A stretch of 64,000 nucleotides of DNA from Volvox africanus (GCA_030268105.1 BSDZ01000003.1:3534001-3598000); one strand, 5' to 3'; shown: positions 41,524-55,432, counted from the stretch's first letter. Notes: generated from the sequence alone by a model not told the origin. Numbers and translations are program-made.

Positions 41524-44500
41524 TCAGCGTGAAGTAACGCGTCCGAGGGCCTCGGCCACCTTCTCGCGCACTTGCTGTGGCCCATCGACGCCCGCCGGCG
41601 GCACAGTGTCCCGCATTTCAGCGACCAGTACCTCTGCGGTATCGGCCTCCAGTCCTTGCTGTGCTGCACCCTCGTGCAACACAGCAAGCCAGTCAGCCTT
41701 AAGCTGCTCCACGGCGCGGGGCTCCTCCTAACATTCAGGAATGAGGACAGCAGGCAAACGGTTAAGATGAATGTGGGGAACAGCGAATACCAAATACGAG
41801 ACCTCGAGAGTTGAAGCAAATTGGCGTCTCGTGTGTCGCGCAGGACCTGCAGTCAGTTGCTTGCACTGAGTTCACACGCCTGGATATTTCCATGAACCAC
41901 CAGTGGTAGGATCTCAAAATCTATTGAGGCTGTGCTGCATCGTAGGCCATTCTCCGCATAGACCACAACGTATACGCCTGCAATCTGCCCCTTCACTTCA
42001 CACAATGGCTTCCATGTGCTTTCATAGGGGCCCACCAAGTCTTCCTCGCGTTGTAAACCCCACCCATTCCTACCGACACACACCACTACTGCACTCACCG
42101 AGAATGCACGAGGGTGCTCCCAGCTCGGGAAGCAACAGGCCTGCATCGTCGCACTCACATCCCGGATATCCTATACAGTGTCCAGCCCATCAACGTTGGC
42201 AAAGATCTTCTAACTTTGTCATTGGAGGTCAAAGGACTATTGGTGCTAGCCACGAACCAATTCCCCTTCCTCTGTACACCCGACGCTCTAACCAGACAAG
42301 AGCACGCCCCTCTCCTGGCAGGCGCCTCACCAGCAACTGCTCAATGAGCTTAGTTCCCTTGCTGACCAGCAGCAGAGTGGACTTGCGCGCCGCCAGCGAT
42401 TGCCACACGGCGCGGTCCAACAGCTCCGCATCCGGGCGGGCTTCTGCGCTGACTACATACACTAACACAGAAAGCACACCTAGGGAACGGGGGCCGCGGG
42501 GGAAGGAGGGCAATATCACAGGGATGGGCTGCGGGGATCAACGGAGTCACGTGAAACATAGAGATTGACAGAAGAAGAACAGTCGTACGGACATGGGAGC
42601 ATGTGCAACCACGGCAACCAAGCCTGCCGGAGTGCGCTGGCTCATTAGGGAAGCACTCCTGAGCCACAAATGTTGCTGAAGCCATTCTTGCGGTCATGCT
42701 TCTCCGATATCATTTCAAGTGTTGGCCGACAATGGCCTCAGAAAGACATTACCGCCAAACTGGGTTAATTCCATTCCTGCACATCTATTGTGGTGTTGAT
42801 AATAATGATAAGGCCTAGGATGAGCCATAGGTTCGTGAACCCTAGGATTCAGGTAAGTGCCAAAAAGTAGACACGATCGTCCGACAAACACCCTTCATGC
42901 CATTGCCGACCCAGCAATCATCATATCATCATCGATTGCGTAACAAAGAAAACTGACAGCAATAGACCATCACACGTACCGTGATCCAGGTCGGCAAAGT
43001 GCTTCGCCCGGGTGAAGACCCGCGGGTCGCGTGAGTCAAGGCCCGAAACTAGAACCGCGTAAGCACCGTGCACGCGCGGGATGGGCCTTATCTCTGCGGG
43101 CACGCTTGAGGGCACCTGGCGGAACGGCACGACACCAAAGTGTGGAGGCTTAGAATGCCCAGCACATTCTGATGGCATGACGTCCTCAAGGCCACTAGTG
43201 TATTCTCGTTTAGCGTGGGAACGAGTCCAACCTTGCGCGCTCGTGGATATGCGATCATCTGCGACGAGCCCTACGAGCCCCGAATCTCTTCGTCCTTCTG
43301 TTACTGCGGACCATGCGAAGGCACATCCAAACCTGGCCGCACCTGATAGTCCACCGACAGGTTTACCAAGCTAGCGAAGGCGGTGGTGCGACCTGCGCCG
43401 CGGGCCCCCAGGACGAATGCGTACTTGAGCGCCTCCGACTTGGAGCACAGCCCCACCCGCTTCCAGGCCAGAAGGCGCAATAGCAGCACCGAGCCCGCCT
43501 GTTTGTGTGGGTGATGATATGGGAATTGGGGGTGACGTGGCCAGTATCACACGCATACCAACAAGCGCAAACGTACGAGCATATATACGTGGATGCCAAC
43601 AAATAACTGACAAGGGTCTGCCAGCCTGCCAGCCTGCCAGCCTGCCATATAAGTATATACACAGTTCTGGCCGTTTTTTTTCAGGTGCCGTTTCCTCCTC
43701 TCCCATTTATCCATCCATCCATCCATCCTCGATTCCACATCATTTTCCCATCTGTATCCATCTGCCCTTCATCACGCTGGGGTGTGCGGCGGGCGGCCTA
43801 GCGGGCGGCTGGGTCCAGGAAGCATGCAATACAGGGATGGCTGGGGGGCGAAGTAAGGGTTGGGGGATTGAAGGTTGCTCCTCTCGCAAGGCCCTCCTGG
43901 TGGGGCATGGCTAGCAGCAGGGGATGTCACACCTTGCGCATTGTAGCGGAGGCTAAACCGAAGAATCCGCCCGATTCAAAGCGCTCCTCCACCGTCACCG
44001 TGTTGTCCACCATCACCCCACCACCGCCGTCCACCAGCTTCATATCGTACGCACGCAGCAGCAGCAGGTCGCCCTCCAGGCGAGCGACGTCGGGCCGGGA
44101 CCTGCGACAATATGGAAGTCAGAAGGCACTTAGAGGATTTCCTACCATCCGCCACTCAGGCCACCTGTGCAGATCACCTACAACACGTGCTTTGAGAGCT
44201 ACCGAAGCCCCTGCAGTCCGAGCTCTGTAGTGTGCAAGTCCTGACGGCTGGCGACCGAGAAACTTATGCTAGAGGCGTATGCGGCTCGTGCCCTTTGCTG
44301 CCACCATTGGATATCCGAGTTGTTGCCAACATCAGGAGTCGTCGGCGGGGTGCGGAACCGCATGCACAGCCCCACAGGGTCCACCTGAGCTTCATTCGAT
44401 GCGCCACCTGTACGAGAAACAGGTCCTCGAGCTCCTCGATGTTTGCAGGGTCCAGCACCCGTGGGCCCACCTGGTGGTGGTCGGGATCCGGTCCCACGGC

Positions 44501-47500
44501 GCCGAGGACAGTGAACGGGGATCCGGTACGCGGGTGAGATTGCAAGGACCGCACCCGCGAGGGAGGGGGGATTCCAGGGGAGACGTGATACAGATTCGAT
44601 CCGAAGTTCTGAAGTCCCGAGTCCCCGGGGACGAGGGGGGCGCTCCTAGGCGTCACCCGGGGGGCCGGGTCTCTTGGTTGGGAGCAAGAATATGATGAGC
44701 TCAGGGTGGCTGAGAGGCTTAGAGGAAAAAATATTGCTAACCCCTTTCCATGCAGCCTGAACGCCTGGGCGCCTTGCCCCCATTCCAAGGTCAGGTTTGC
44801 CTCATCAACGCATTGCCGGCCCTGCTGCCAGGCTTTAGCGCCAATACAGCGGCCATGTCATAAAGCGGCCGCCCCATGCAGTTCGTCGTGGTGCATGTCG
44901 CAGTGAAATCATGAAGCATTGTGCAACCTAGCAATTAAACAGACGGCACGTAACGCCCTAACGCGGGCCTTATGTCCAGACGCGTGGATCCAGAGGCACA
45001 GTGGATAGCATTCATTGCTTGCATCTTACCAGATCTCCCTCAAGCTGATGTCGAACGGAGGAACCACGGCTGCGACTGTACACGCTTTCGGTTGCGCTCG
45101 CGAGACCGCTGTGGGCGGCAGTTGAGCGGGACGGGGACGTGGACGGCAGCAGCGGCAACGGACACTCTCTCTTTGCAGACAGGCCAATCCGAGAAGGGAC
45201 TCCTCCCTTGAGACCCAGACGGCCGCCAACTTCAGTCAATCATACAGTCCTTGATGACACGTACCGCGATGGACTTTTTTCCCGCTCTGCCCAAGAAGCC
45301 CACTTAGCCCTTTCCTCGCCGCTGCTCCCCGCTGAGAACGCGGCCCCTATCACGCTCAGCCATTAATTCCCAAAAACCCTTCGTCCCGAATTTCATTCCC
45401 CCGTGCTGTGCGGGCTCTCTCCACGCTCAGCTCTCACCGCCTGATAGGGGGTATCGCACTAATTCGCGCAGGCAACCGGCCTTGGCTGGTTAGCCAGCTT
45501 CACATCAGGCGCTTCTGTCCCCTCAAAACTTGACTTACAAACCATGCGGACATCACCACGGTGACAGCAACCCCCAGCTACAAGAGCGCAAACCTCCATA
45601 GGCAGCAGCAGCACCCGTGGCCCTTCCCCTAGGCGGCTGACACCTGCGTGCCAACTCTTCTTTTTTTCTCTCTCACTCACTCTCTCTCTCCCCATGTTAA
45701 CATGTTTGATAAGGTATGCTTGATACACACTCCTTGTGAGCAAGTTGATGCCCAGGCATCGCGTTCCGAGACGACCCCTAACCTCCGCTCACTTCGCTAT
45801 CGTCTATTCGTCTTTCCTCCCCGTCCCCTTACCGGAGCAGCGAGGCTATGGCCTCCGCCGTAGTGGCTGCTATCGTAAGCAGCGCCGATAGAATCGACAG
45901 CGCGATGGAGAAAACCACTGTAAACGCCACAGCACCGCTCAGCACCTGAGCCCCAGTGCCCATCAGCCGCAGCGCCATGGCTGCCAGAGAACTCCAAGTC
46001 GCAACAAAGCGAAGCCAGTAACGGAAGATACCCAAAAAGATCTTGAGCAAAGGCATGTGGGCAGGGCAAGGAGAGACCAATGGGAAATTCAACGCTGAGG
46101 CATCGCTGCGGGCGACGCAGGTCATGGACGGGTGGGGGGACGGCGGTAAGTCAGGCGAAGGGGGCTGCGAGAGACGAGAGGGATTGGGATGGGAGGACGG
46201 CAAAAAGGTTGCGATCACAGCGCCTTGCGCCTTGCGCCTGGCAGATTTTATCATTCATTTGGACATCTCTTTCACACTGTGCCCCTTGCTTTCACCCTGC
46301 ACTGCTTCTCACCGACATACCCTCGTGCCTCATGCCTCTAATCGGCCCCGACCAGCCCCCAGCGCCTCCCCTTTCCGCCCATGTCCATCGACCCATGTTC
46401 CTCGCCACATACGTTCTCGGCCTTCGCCCACCTGTGCGAATTCCAGCCAGGTGCGGCCCCGGCTCAGTCGGTAGCGCTGCATCATCGCGCGGCCGATCTG
46501 GACCAGATTTGGATTGACAGCTGCTGCCAGGCGCCGCAGTGGCAGACCGCCTTCCCATCCCACCGCCGCTGGGCCTCCCGCTAATGTGGGCCCCGCGCCT
46601 GCGGAGCACGAGCCAAGACCACCACCACCACCATTACCATCACCACCACAGCAACACCAACACCAACACCAACGCCAACACCAACACCAACACCAAAAGC
46701 GGCCGCCCCACTTCACGATCTCCTCTTGGTTGCTATGGAACTCCTTCTCAAGTCAGTATCTTTGTACTTCCCACGTCCTCCTACCTTCAGCGATGCTTGC
46801 TTCTTCAGCCCGAGCACCTTCACGGGCCTCGCGCACCGCAGCCTCCACCACTGCCTCCAAGTGCAGGGGGGGTGCTGCGTCTGGGAAGGTATTCAGCCAG
46901 CCACTCAAGGAGCCAGCCAGCCTGCTGGGTAGGTGGGTGGGAGACAAGGGCGTCCGGGGAATTTCTGTGAGCTCATGGGGTCCGAGGGGGGCTGAACAGC
47001 CGTACCAGCTAGGCGTGATGATAACACCCAAGATAACGCAATGACCTCCCAAGGCAAAGGCCGAGTGAGCAACCTGTCTCTCCCTGCCTTGCCTCCTTGA
47101 CTGCTGGTTGCTCACGTGCAAATACCGCCAATGACGAACGTGCCCTCCATGCTGCGGCGGGAGAGGAGTATATATAGCTCCGCGAAGTCTAGGCCCATAC
47201 TTACTTGGCTCAATTTGAACGATAAATGGAAACTATTCCAGGTGCTTTGTTTCCCCGCCTATATGTATTCCATGTGAACCCGCCTAGGCAGATACATATG
47301 CCCCACGTAAAGCGTGCAGGTGAGCTCACCTACAGGTAACGGAATCAAACGCCGCCGAGGGAAACACGCTGCACCGGGCTCCTGTACCTCCTACGACTTA
47401 GATCTAGGCCCATGCAGCCTTCTCACTACACGCATGAGAGCCTCACCAGGGCGGCAGTAGCCCCGCTGCCAGGCATCCCCTGGCGTACTCCCGTATGCGA

Positions 47501-48734
47501 GCCCACAGCTCTCCGCCCAGTCCCAGGTACACGGGTTCCCGACACCACCTGCGCCAGCAATGCATTGGGGGAAAGACGAATAAACGAGACATGATACCGC
47601 TGTAGATGCTGCTGTACAGCATTGGGTGAATTTCACGGACCGTGAGAAGGGAGGGGAACAGCAGAGAGTTGAGCTGGTTGGAAAGGTTGCGCAGAGTGGA
47701 CCTCCGTGGCACTGGGCTCCAGCCCCTTTTCCCCGCTGCGAGTGTCCTCATTACGCGTAATCTGGACGTAACGCATGCCGATTACGTCGTGAATTGTGAT
47801 TGAGCAAACGATGACATGACCGCACATTCACATGCCCATACCTCCGTGTTGCGCGTCACGTTCACACGCGCAATTTCCCACCTCTCCAGCACCACGAGCG
47901 CCCGGCCCTCCGGGAAGTCGGACAGCCTGTAGCGCGGCTCCGGGGTCAGCGCCATCACGGGGCTTGTCACTTCGGCGGCGCCAACACCGCTATGTTGCAG
48001 CTGGCCCTTAGGCACGATTCGGTTGAACGCGGCCTGAGCCGCCCCCGCGGCGCCCCAGCGGCCCCTCCACTCCGGGGATTTCATCTCGTCATGCGGCAGC
48101 GCCCGCTGGAGGGCCAGGTGGACCGTACGGGCGCAAGCGCGTCATTGACCAGGTGACACAAGTACGCCGGCACAGTACAAGGCCGCTCCGGAACCGCCGC
48201 TCTTGGTTTGCATAGAATCTGCACTGGCGGACCGGAGACACCGCCTAATGCATTATTGTCTTCCGAAACGAGCGCTTTAGCATGGGTCTGGACGCCTTGG
48301 AACCCCACATTTGCAATCCGCTGGCTGGCCGCCCTAATCGTCCGCTGCACTAAAAGCGCGACACTCTTGGATTCAGCATCAGCCCTACCGAGGAGATCAC
48401 CACTGGCAGCATCGAACCAAGTTGTTTTCATTTCATGCGCGGTCTGTCGTGCAGCGCATGCCCCATGCTGCCAACTGAACAAGTTATGCATTAAACAAAA
48501 CTCGGAAAGAGTCCGCGTTGTCGACTCCAGCGTTTGTAGCCTTTAGCCATGGCTCTCCGGCCCCACTGCCCACCGGAGGTGTGCGCCACCGGCCCCTCTC
48601 ACCGGCCCCTCTCCGGCGGGGGGCTCCACGCCACTGGCAGTCGCAAATATGTAGAGCGCAGGGTAGGTCACCAGCGTGGTGAGAAAGTAAATGTGATGTT
48701 GGAGCTCCTCTGGGGTTAAGCATGTGGGGAACAT
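41524..48734 (-). CDS. Unrecognised membrane/P-loop protein (one or two genes)
   Basis: The C-terminal 293 residues are well modelled by exons 44385-44470, 43933-44101, 43367-43498, 42980-43148, 42331-42452 and 41524-41727, all phases agreeing. They contain ALKYAFVLGARGAGRTTAF, a Walker A-like loop with Arg where Lys is normal, then GAYAVLVSGLDS, which could be a Walker B or switch strand, and STLLLVSKGTKLIEQLL, in the place of a guanine-recognition strand. A helix-rich tail ends RVTSR. Upstream, exon 45833-46041 encodes FRYWLRFVATWSSLAAMAL and a long hydrophobic hairpin; exon 46432 to about 46540 seems to join it in phase 0 (SRGRTWLEFAQ). Exons 48603-48734 (possible start MFPTCLTPEELQHH, hydrophobic) and 47842-48105 also join in phase 0. 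Links at 46.6-47.8 kb and 44.5-45.8 kb are unresolved. Possibly a degenerate membrane-bound GTPase; no family assigned. Confidence 0.5.
43617..43646. repeat. Short CCAGCCTG tandem repeat
   Basis: About three and a half copies of an 8-base unit, followed at 43706-43730 by a run of CCAT tetranucleotides. Both lie in an intron of the minus-strand P-loop gene. Confidence 0.85.
46617..46700. repeat. Imperfect ACC/ACACCA minisatellite
   Basis: A tract of CCACCA passing into repeated AACACC hexamers, with scattered substitutions. It lies in the unresolved upstream part of the minus-strand P-loop gene and gives artificial His/Asn/Thr-rich or Gly/Trp/Cys-rich frames. Confidence 0.8.
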
Positions 48735-50284
48735 TAACAGGGTTTTATTTTGGGGGCGGTGTGGTGTTTGCCGGGGCCCTGGGCCAGGGTGTTGGTATCC
48801 AGGCCCGGTGGGACAGGCTGGCGTGCGCAACAATGATGCGGGGTGGGGCGGCTGTGGGGTGCGGTGTTAAGCTTGCACCCGGTGCTATCCGGCAGGAGAG
48901 GAGTTATCGATCAGCTCTACCTTCACTCAGCGTCAAGACAGTACGTTGCGCTTAGTCGTCCCCATTCATTTCCGTGGGGAAACATAAAGCATGCCATCAC
49001 ACTGTGTTGGCGCTCCGTGGGCAAGGAGATAACGCAGCCTCTTTGCCCAGGAATGGAAAATGCGTAAATGCAGTCAGCCGGTCGGTAAGCCAGGTAATGC
49101 CGAATGAAGAGGACGTGCTCGGACGCAACCTACCATCCGCGGCAGTTGCCTCGCCCGTGGCGAGCCTGCGTACAGTGTTGGCTGTTGACAGCACCTGGGC
49201 TAGCATATTGCCGCCTTCGCGAGCACCGACGGACGCGCGGAAACAAAAGACAAGTGGTAGTACTCGCAAAGACACTGTGCTGTCAAGTTTTGAGTGACGC
49301 AGGTCCCTTTTATCCAATCCGCTCTTTTCCTTTTGCTTCTCCTAAGAGATGAAAATTGACGATTGAAGTTTGCATGGATTGGGTGATCGCGAGCGTGTCC
49401 ATTGTTACGATGGGCATCGTCGCGCACGCGTCAAATGCCCGAGGGACTGTCGACCAGGCCGTACTTATATCTGAGACTTCCACGAAAGCTTTCTCGTATT
49501 GCACCTCCAAGAATTCGAATTATTATATAGTTGTGTTACGTCGAGCCTCTAGTTCTTACAATGTGAATTTTTTATGTCGTGCCGACCCCTGGGTCTTTGA
49601 CGCCGTTCTACCGGAGTATGAATGCGGATGTCTGTACTGCGGGCATCCAACACGGGAAAGATTTAACGTGTGTCCACGTAACTCAGCGACCAAGCCCGTA
49701 ATGCGATGTTAACCCGCATCACGCTTCCGACATCGATGGTCACGGCAGAAATGCAAAGGTCCGGCTTCTATTTACCAATTGAAGTTTTGCCGATGAGACC
49801 ATCTGAACCCTGCCAATCTGCGCGCGACTTACAAATGCATGAGAGGTTCTGAACATATGAGTTCGCCATCGCAAGTGTAAGATGCGCTTTCGATAGCCAC
49901 TCCACAGTTCCCGTTATTCCAGCGCCATCTGTGTGTGCCCCAACGACATGTCGCCCTAGTCGCTCATCCACGAGATGTCACGCACATACAGGGACGCGGT
50001 TCGCGTCTACAACTGAAACAGCCGCAACTGTAAAACCGCAGCAGCGCAACGGCAAGGATTTCCACCATATTAAACAGACCAACGCATCGAAGTCATATTG
50101 CCTTCAAAAGCTTGCGAGCAGCCGTTTTTTCAAGCAGCCATTTTCAGGTCGACAACCCTCCAAAGGCCAAAAGCCAATTGGACAAATTGGTCCGGGGCAC
50201 CCGAACCGACGTGCAGACCAGTCCTTAGGCGGCATCGAGTAGGCAACATAGACAGCATTTGACAGGTGGGGAGGTAGGAACCTA
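48735..50284. other. Intergenic and ribophorin 3' UTR
   Basis: About 1.5 kb between the ribophorin I stop (minus) and the possible start of the P-loop gene. No supported gene on either strand; the open frames at 48997-49427 and 49356-49712 have no motif or splice support. Confidence 0.45.
49829..49833 (-). terminator. Candidate TGTAA poly(A) signal (minus)
   Basis: TTACA on the plus strand, about 450 nt after the ribophorin I stop codon on the minus strand. Confidence 0.45.
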
Positions 50285-53200
50285 TCAGTAGGCGCCAAAG
50301 ACGGTCGTAATTGTGCCCTCCAGCTCGCGCTTGGCAGCAGTGAGAGCATCCTGAGCGGGCGCTAACTTGCGGCTGATCTCCTGCAAGACGGAAGTTGCGT
50401 ACGCAAGAAGTTGGGATTAGGAGCCGCATCTAGACTTCACATGCAACATCACTAGCTTTTATGAATTGGAGAGCCTTCGACTGACCTTCGCAGCACAAAT
50501 AACATGTACTTTGCAGCCATGTGGCCCGATGACCCTAAGATCAGAACCAGGGGAAAAACACCACCCCAGACACAGCGCAAGCCGCATCAAGCTTTACACA
50601 CTACGCTGAGTATTGCCCCTTTCCCGCCTGGAAGCACTTACGCCGAGGGCAATACCCTTCTTAAGCAGATCAATGCGGTCTGACAGCTGCTTAAAGTAGC
50701 GGGACTGCAAAAGCCGCGTCTTCTCCAGCACGTCGCGAACCTGGCTCCCCACCCGGACGGAGCGTGACTCAACAGCGGCCAGAAGTGGCTTGACCTTCGA
50801 TAGCAATGCAATGGGAAAGGGAGTTTCAATACGACATAGAACCGGTACCGGTGCAGGATTTTAGCTTCGTACAGCCGGTTATGGCGGGCTTGGCGCAAGA
50901 CACCTGGGAAGTTCAATCCAGGGTCCTGACCAGCTGCAATCATTCGGTAGATCCAGGAGACTTGTTCCAATTGAAGTAAAAACGTTCCCCGGGTGGTCTG
51001 GAATTCCGTATTCCACAGCCTAGACATGTAATTCCACCAGGATTTGACGTTCGTTATGTGAACGTCAAATCTCTCCTGGCACACACGGAGCTGGCAACAC
51101 GCACTCGGTATAGGATCCAAAGGACCCAGGCGCCCCAGCAACAGGCAACGACATCATCCTGGCCATCTCCCTACATGCTTTTTCCCCGGCCATTGCCGAC
51201 TGTGTTTTATTCGATGTTATCGTGGGATAAGTCTCGTTCGGGGCGTACGCTTCTGTACAATATCCTAGAGCCAGGAGTGAGCATCCTTGGGAACAATCTA
51301 TAGGAACGTTGAACAGTTATCAATTTCAGCACATCGACGCAAGCATCCCCTCGTTTTACCCAGGAAACATACGCACCTTCTCCTCCAGATCCTTGAGCCG
51401 CTTCTCCACAGTTGTTTTCTCGCGTTGCACGGCGTCCACCTCCGACGCCTCACGCAACTGAATCGTGGCACGCGCCAGACCCGACAGGATGGTCGCCTCA
51501 TCTGCGGACAATTGGATTCAGGTTGCATGAATAGTAACCGCAGCACCACAGTAGGTCAGATCGCCACGCGTACAACATCTGTATGTTCATCTTTCACCAA
51601 TTTCCTCAAGGACACAACTCCCCGACCATGTCTACCTACTCACCCTCAAGCAAGGCCTGGATCTGCTCCATGTAGGTGGCCAGAACCTCCTTGCTGCGAG
51701 CGGCCTCCCACTTGTCGTCACGAGTAATTGTGAACTCCATCCGATTGTACGCAATAACGGCCACAAAGAGCCCAAAGAAAACACTCACCTGTGTCGGACG
51801 GAGCCGAACAGCACAAACACAAACGAATACGGTGAGTGGAAACCTGGGCCGTGCAAGCCCCAAGCAGCAACAAATTTTGCAGGAAAGGACTGTGCATGTT
51901 ATAGGGAGGCTATCACGTAACACTTGCCCTATGTACCCTTTGCATCTCGCCCCTATCCCTATCCTTACGTTGGGGTTAAATAGAGGGCAGGGCAAAGAAA
52001 GCAATCAAAGGTGATGCACATACATACACGCTTCGAATGGCATCCAATAGGCAGTCCGCAAGCATAAGCTTATGGATGCATGGTGATAATGTTTGGATAG
52101 TACTTGATCGCACCAAAAGGAGTGGCTCCCGGAGGATATGAACGGTGTTGAAGTCGTAGTCGACGCTGAACTTTGCTGCGTGCTCTGGCGCCGCAACGTT
52201 CTGCTTGTGTAGAACCAGCACAGGCCGACCGGTAGTGTCCAGGTAGGTGTACCTAGGGATGTGCGGTTATTACGGAAAGGAGAAGGGACCTTAAGCAAAA
52301 GGTCAAGCAGGCGTAGGGGTGGACCTTCCTACGCACATGCACGGAGGGTTTCATTGACCTAATGAACCCGACCAACTCATGAACTCGATAGAAGGAGCAC
52401 TCAGGACTGATGGGGCTCAACGTGCACCCATCCATTACCATCCAGCATTTTGGAAAGAAACTCGGCGTTGATAGCAATTCAATGCTTCCAACATGCAGCA
52501 AACGGAAAGCTCCATACAAACAAATGCTATTACTGCCCTTGCTATGCGGAGTTCAGATTCCGTATATCTGCTCACTTGATGTCAAAGCTCTTCTCCATGT
52601 CGTACGGCAGGTTCGCCTTAATGTTGGTGGCACCTTCGGGGAGGACCACCTGCCAAATGGCAACAACAAAGCGAAGGAACTTGTATGCGAGTGAAATATT
52701 CCTTGTATGCGATGGTTGATCAAGCAATCCAAGCTTGCCATGCAGATGTCGCCACGATGACACCATCCTCTTGACAGCAATCGACACGCTGATCATTCCT
52801 AGCGCCTACCGAACACACGACATAACGAAAATCTGCGACATGCGTTGAATGCAGGTTTGTACTACAGGGTTGACAGCAACCATGGTGTTTTGTATCAAGA
52901 GCTTCCGAGCAGCCCGGTATCCCCAAGATGCGGGTGGTATGCCACTCGGCTGGTAGCATATGCCTAGCAGTATGTGCACTGGAGAAACCAGAACCTGGAC
53001 CGCCTCTCTAACATTGAGTCGCTGCACCTACCCGCACCACCATGTCTTCAATGTAAACGTCCTCCAGTGGGGACGACAGGTCCATGGTAAGGCGCCGCTG
53101 GCCACTCTTGGCAGACGTCAGAAAGCCCTTCAGTGGCACGCTATAACCTAGCATTAAGGAACGCAGTCACCAGCAAATGCAGTCCGTGCTTCCCGTGGAG

Positions 53201-55432
53201 CCTGCCGACAAACTACTATCGTGGATCAGGTACAGACAGCCCAGCAGAGAGCAAAGCAGAAAGCTTCATGTCGTGCCGCGTGCAAAAAATGCATGAATAA
53301 CTCCAATACAATAACCTTACCAATGGTAAAGTCAACTTTCCAGCCACCCAATAACGGATAGCGGAGCTCCAGGTCCATGATAGTCTGCAAGGGTTCAACG
53401 AAAGAACTTAGGACCCTGGCGACAATGATTGGACGATACGCGTTTTGAGAGCTGATTCCACAAATTGCGTTGGTCCTCTTTCCCTTCAGCGAGGCATGTA
53501 GTGCGTAAAGTGGAGGAGTGAGGTGAGGTGCGTGTATGCTGCAAGGATAACCATTCGCAGCCGCATCCCTTACCGATGTCGGCGCTTTGCGAACGTTAGA
53601 CGTGGAGATGTTGCCAATGAGGTCCACGTAGTAAAGTGAATGTGCTGAACGAGGCAAAACGGCCTTCAAGTCCTGTGAAAATGGTACATGGGACCCACAG
53701 CGAACACGTAACTTGTATGGTCCCAGTCCTTGCTCCTCTCGCAAGAATCGACGCATGAAAGCACCATGACGTCCATCTCATCGTGCAATGGGTCACTACG
53801 TTGCCCGAAATCGGAACGCAGGTTCTGTCCTACCCTGAATGAATTGGCCTTGAGGTTCATGTGGGCGTATTTCAGGCGTGAAAAGGAGCCCGTGTGCTTC
53901 GCTCCAGCATTCTTGATTTCATATTTCTCCTCCACATAGATGTTACCCCAGTGAGAAACCTCAATCTCCTTTACGTAGGTAAGAATCTGCAGGTATGCGA
54001 CAAAAGAAAAGTTAGACTGGCACCCTTTCTGTTTGTATGTCTGCAAGCACCTTCCCTGTAGCACAATGTGTGTGCTGCGACCTGAGGCCCCTCTGCTCGC
54101 CGCCACAAGTAAACAATTCCAGGGCAAGGTATTCGACCACGACATATTGACAGGCACCCCTTGAATTGCTTACGTGTTTGAATGGCTTGTTGTTTTCAAA
54201 GTGCACCGACAACCTCTTTTCGGTAAACGGCTTAATAAGATCGTATTTGCCGTACTTAATCTTGTTGTCTGACTTGCTAACGGGCTTCTCATCAGTATAC
54301 GACTTGACCGTGCTGGTTGGTAAGATGACCTGTTGGCAAAATAAGCAACGGATGCCGCGGCGATAGGGTTTGAAGCTCGGCAAAATCAATACCCTCAAAC
54401 CCATGCCAGGAACTGTGACACCATTTGTTGGCATCTCGGCTGTGCTTACTCTTCTAACGTCATCTTTGTTCAAAATGAATACAAATACCCCACGTCTGGT
54501 TCACGATGCGCCCGACCATGCCACGTAAGATATAAACCGTTTCGTACATGAACATGTGTTAACGTGAAGACAAATAGAGGAAAACGAGTGTAGCGCCGTT
54601 CAAAAGAAAATGCACTGCGGAACAAAGGCAGGGACGCAATCTTTCGCACCTCCGTGGTTTGGGACGATACAGAGTAAGGAGATAGCACGTAAACATTGCC
54701 GTTGTAGAGCATGAGCTGTGTTTCGTGCTGCCCCAGTTCTGCTGGATATGGAATCTGTGCCTTGGCCAGTACCGCTGTGACTGTCAAACCAACAGTCTCG
54801 CCAGCAGGAAGGGGGTTGGCCAGGTTGACACTGTGGCAAGCAGCTTCCGCAGGCGCACCCGCAACCGTGGCCCGCGACACCTGGACAACCATTCCCTTGC
54901 ATCTTGATAATTTGGATTTAAATAAAAGTTAGGAACGGGGATCTTTAAAAACGCGAAGTCGCTTCCCAAGCAAACTGATCACCAAACCCACCGCTAAAAC
55001 GTTCTTTGGGGATGTCTCGACCACCTGCGTGAGTCATTGATGTGTCGATAAGGATGCAATGCTCTCCCATGCCACAAACTCAGCGACAGGGTCCAGGATC
55101 GCTCTCCTCACCTTGTAGGACGAAAGCACTGCGTCACCTCCGAGAGACTCACAAAGGATAACTTCGGAGACAACCTGGTCTCCAACATTTTTAACCTTTA
55201 CAGTCTCGGTGATACGCACGAACTGTGAGTTCAGGCTGATCTGCGCAACCATAAGGACCAATCAGGACCATTATTGTTTTATAGTAACAAGTTATTTCAG
55301 ATAAATTGATCATTCCGCTATCAACCATTAGCTGACCTTGCGATCAACTTGTTGCAACTTGATGTTATCTGCGAGTACACTGCTGGCCAGAGCCAGCAGT
55401 GATGCAAGCAATAAATCTGTCAGACGTACCAT
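50285..55432 (-). CDS. OST1: Ribophorin I (OST1), oligosaccharyltransferase subunit
   Basis: Fourteen exons in continuous phase (high to low): 55337-55432, 55112-55240, 54650-54895, 54174-54329, 53834-53986, 53574-53672, 53321-53384, 53032-53147, 52576-52649, 52114-52252, 51644-51788, 51377-51501, 50642-50794, 50285-50380; 596 residues, normal for the family. The start has a signal peptide, MVRLTDLLLASLLALASSVLA. Family marks: ISLNSQFVRITETVKVKN, LSPYSVSSQT, ITHWGN-type block VSHWGNIYVEEKYEIKNAGA, YYVDLIGNIST, LELRYPLLGGWKVDF, VVLPEGATNIK and TYLDTTGRPVLVLHKQN. One membrane helix (LLLVSVFFGLFVAVIAYN) precedes a cytosolic coiled-coil tail of about 170 residues ending VFGAY. The protein holds nascent glycoproteins at the ER translocon during N-glycosylation. 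The exon 3 acceptor (CAAG|GGA) has a weak pyrimidine tract. Confidence 0.95.

Noticed and set aside
43617..43730. Possible CRISPR-like or regulatory tandem array
   Set aside because: Simple 8-base and 4-base repeats without spacers, inside an intron of a eukaryotic gene.
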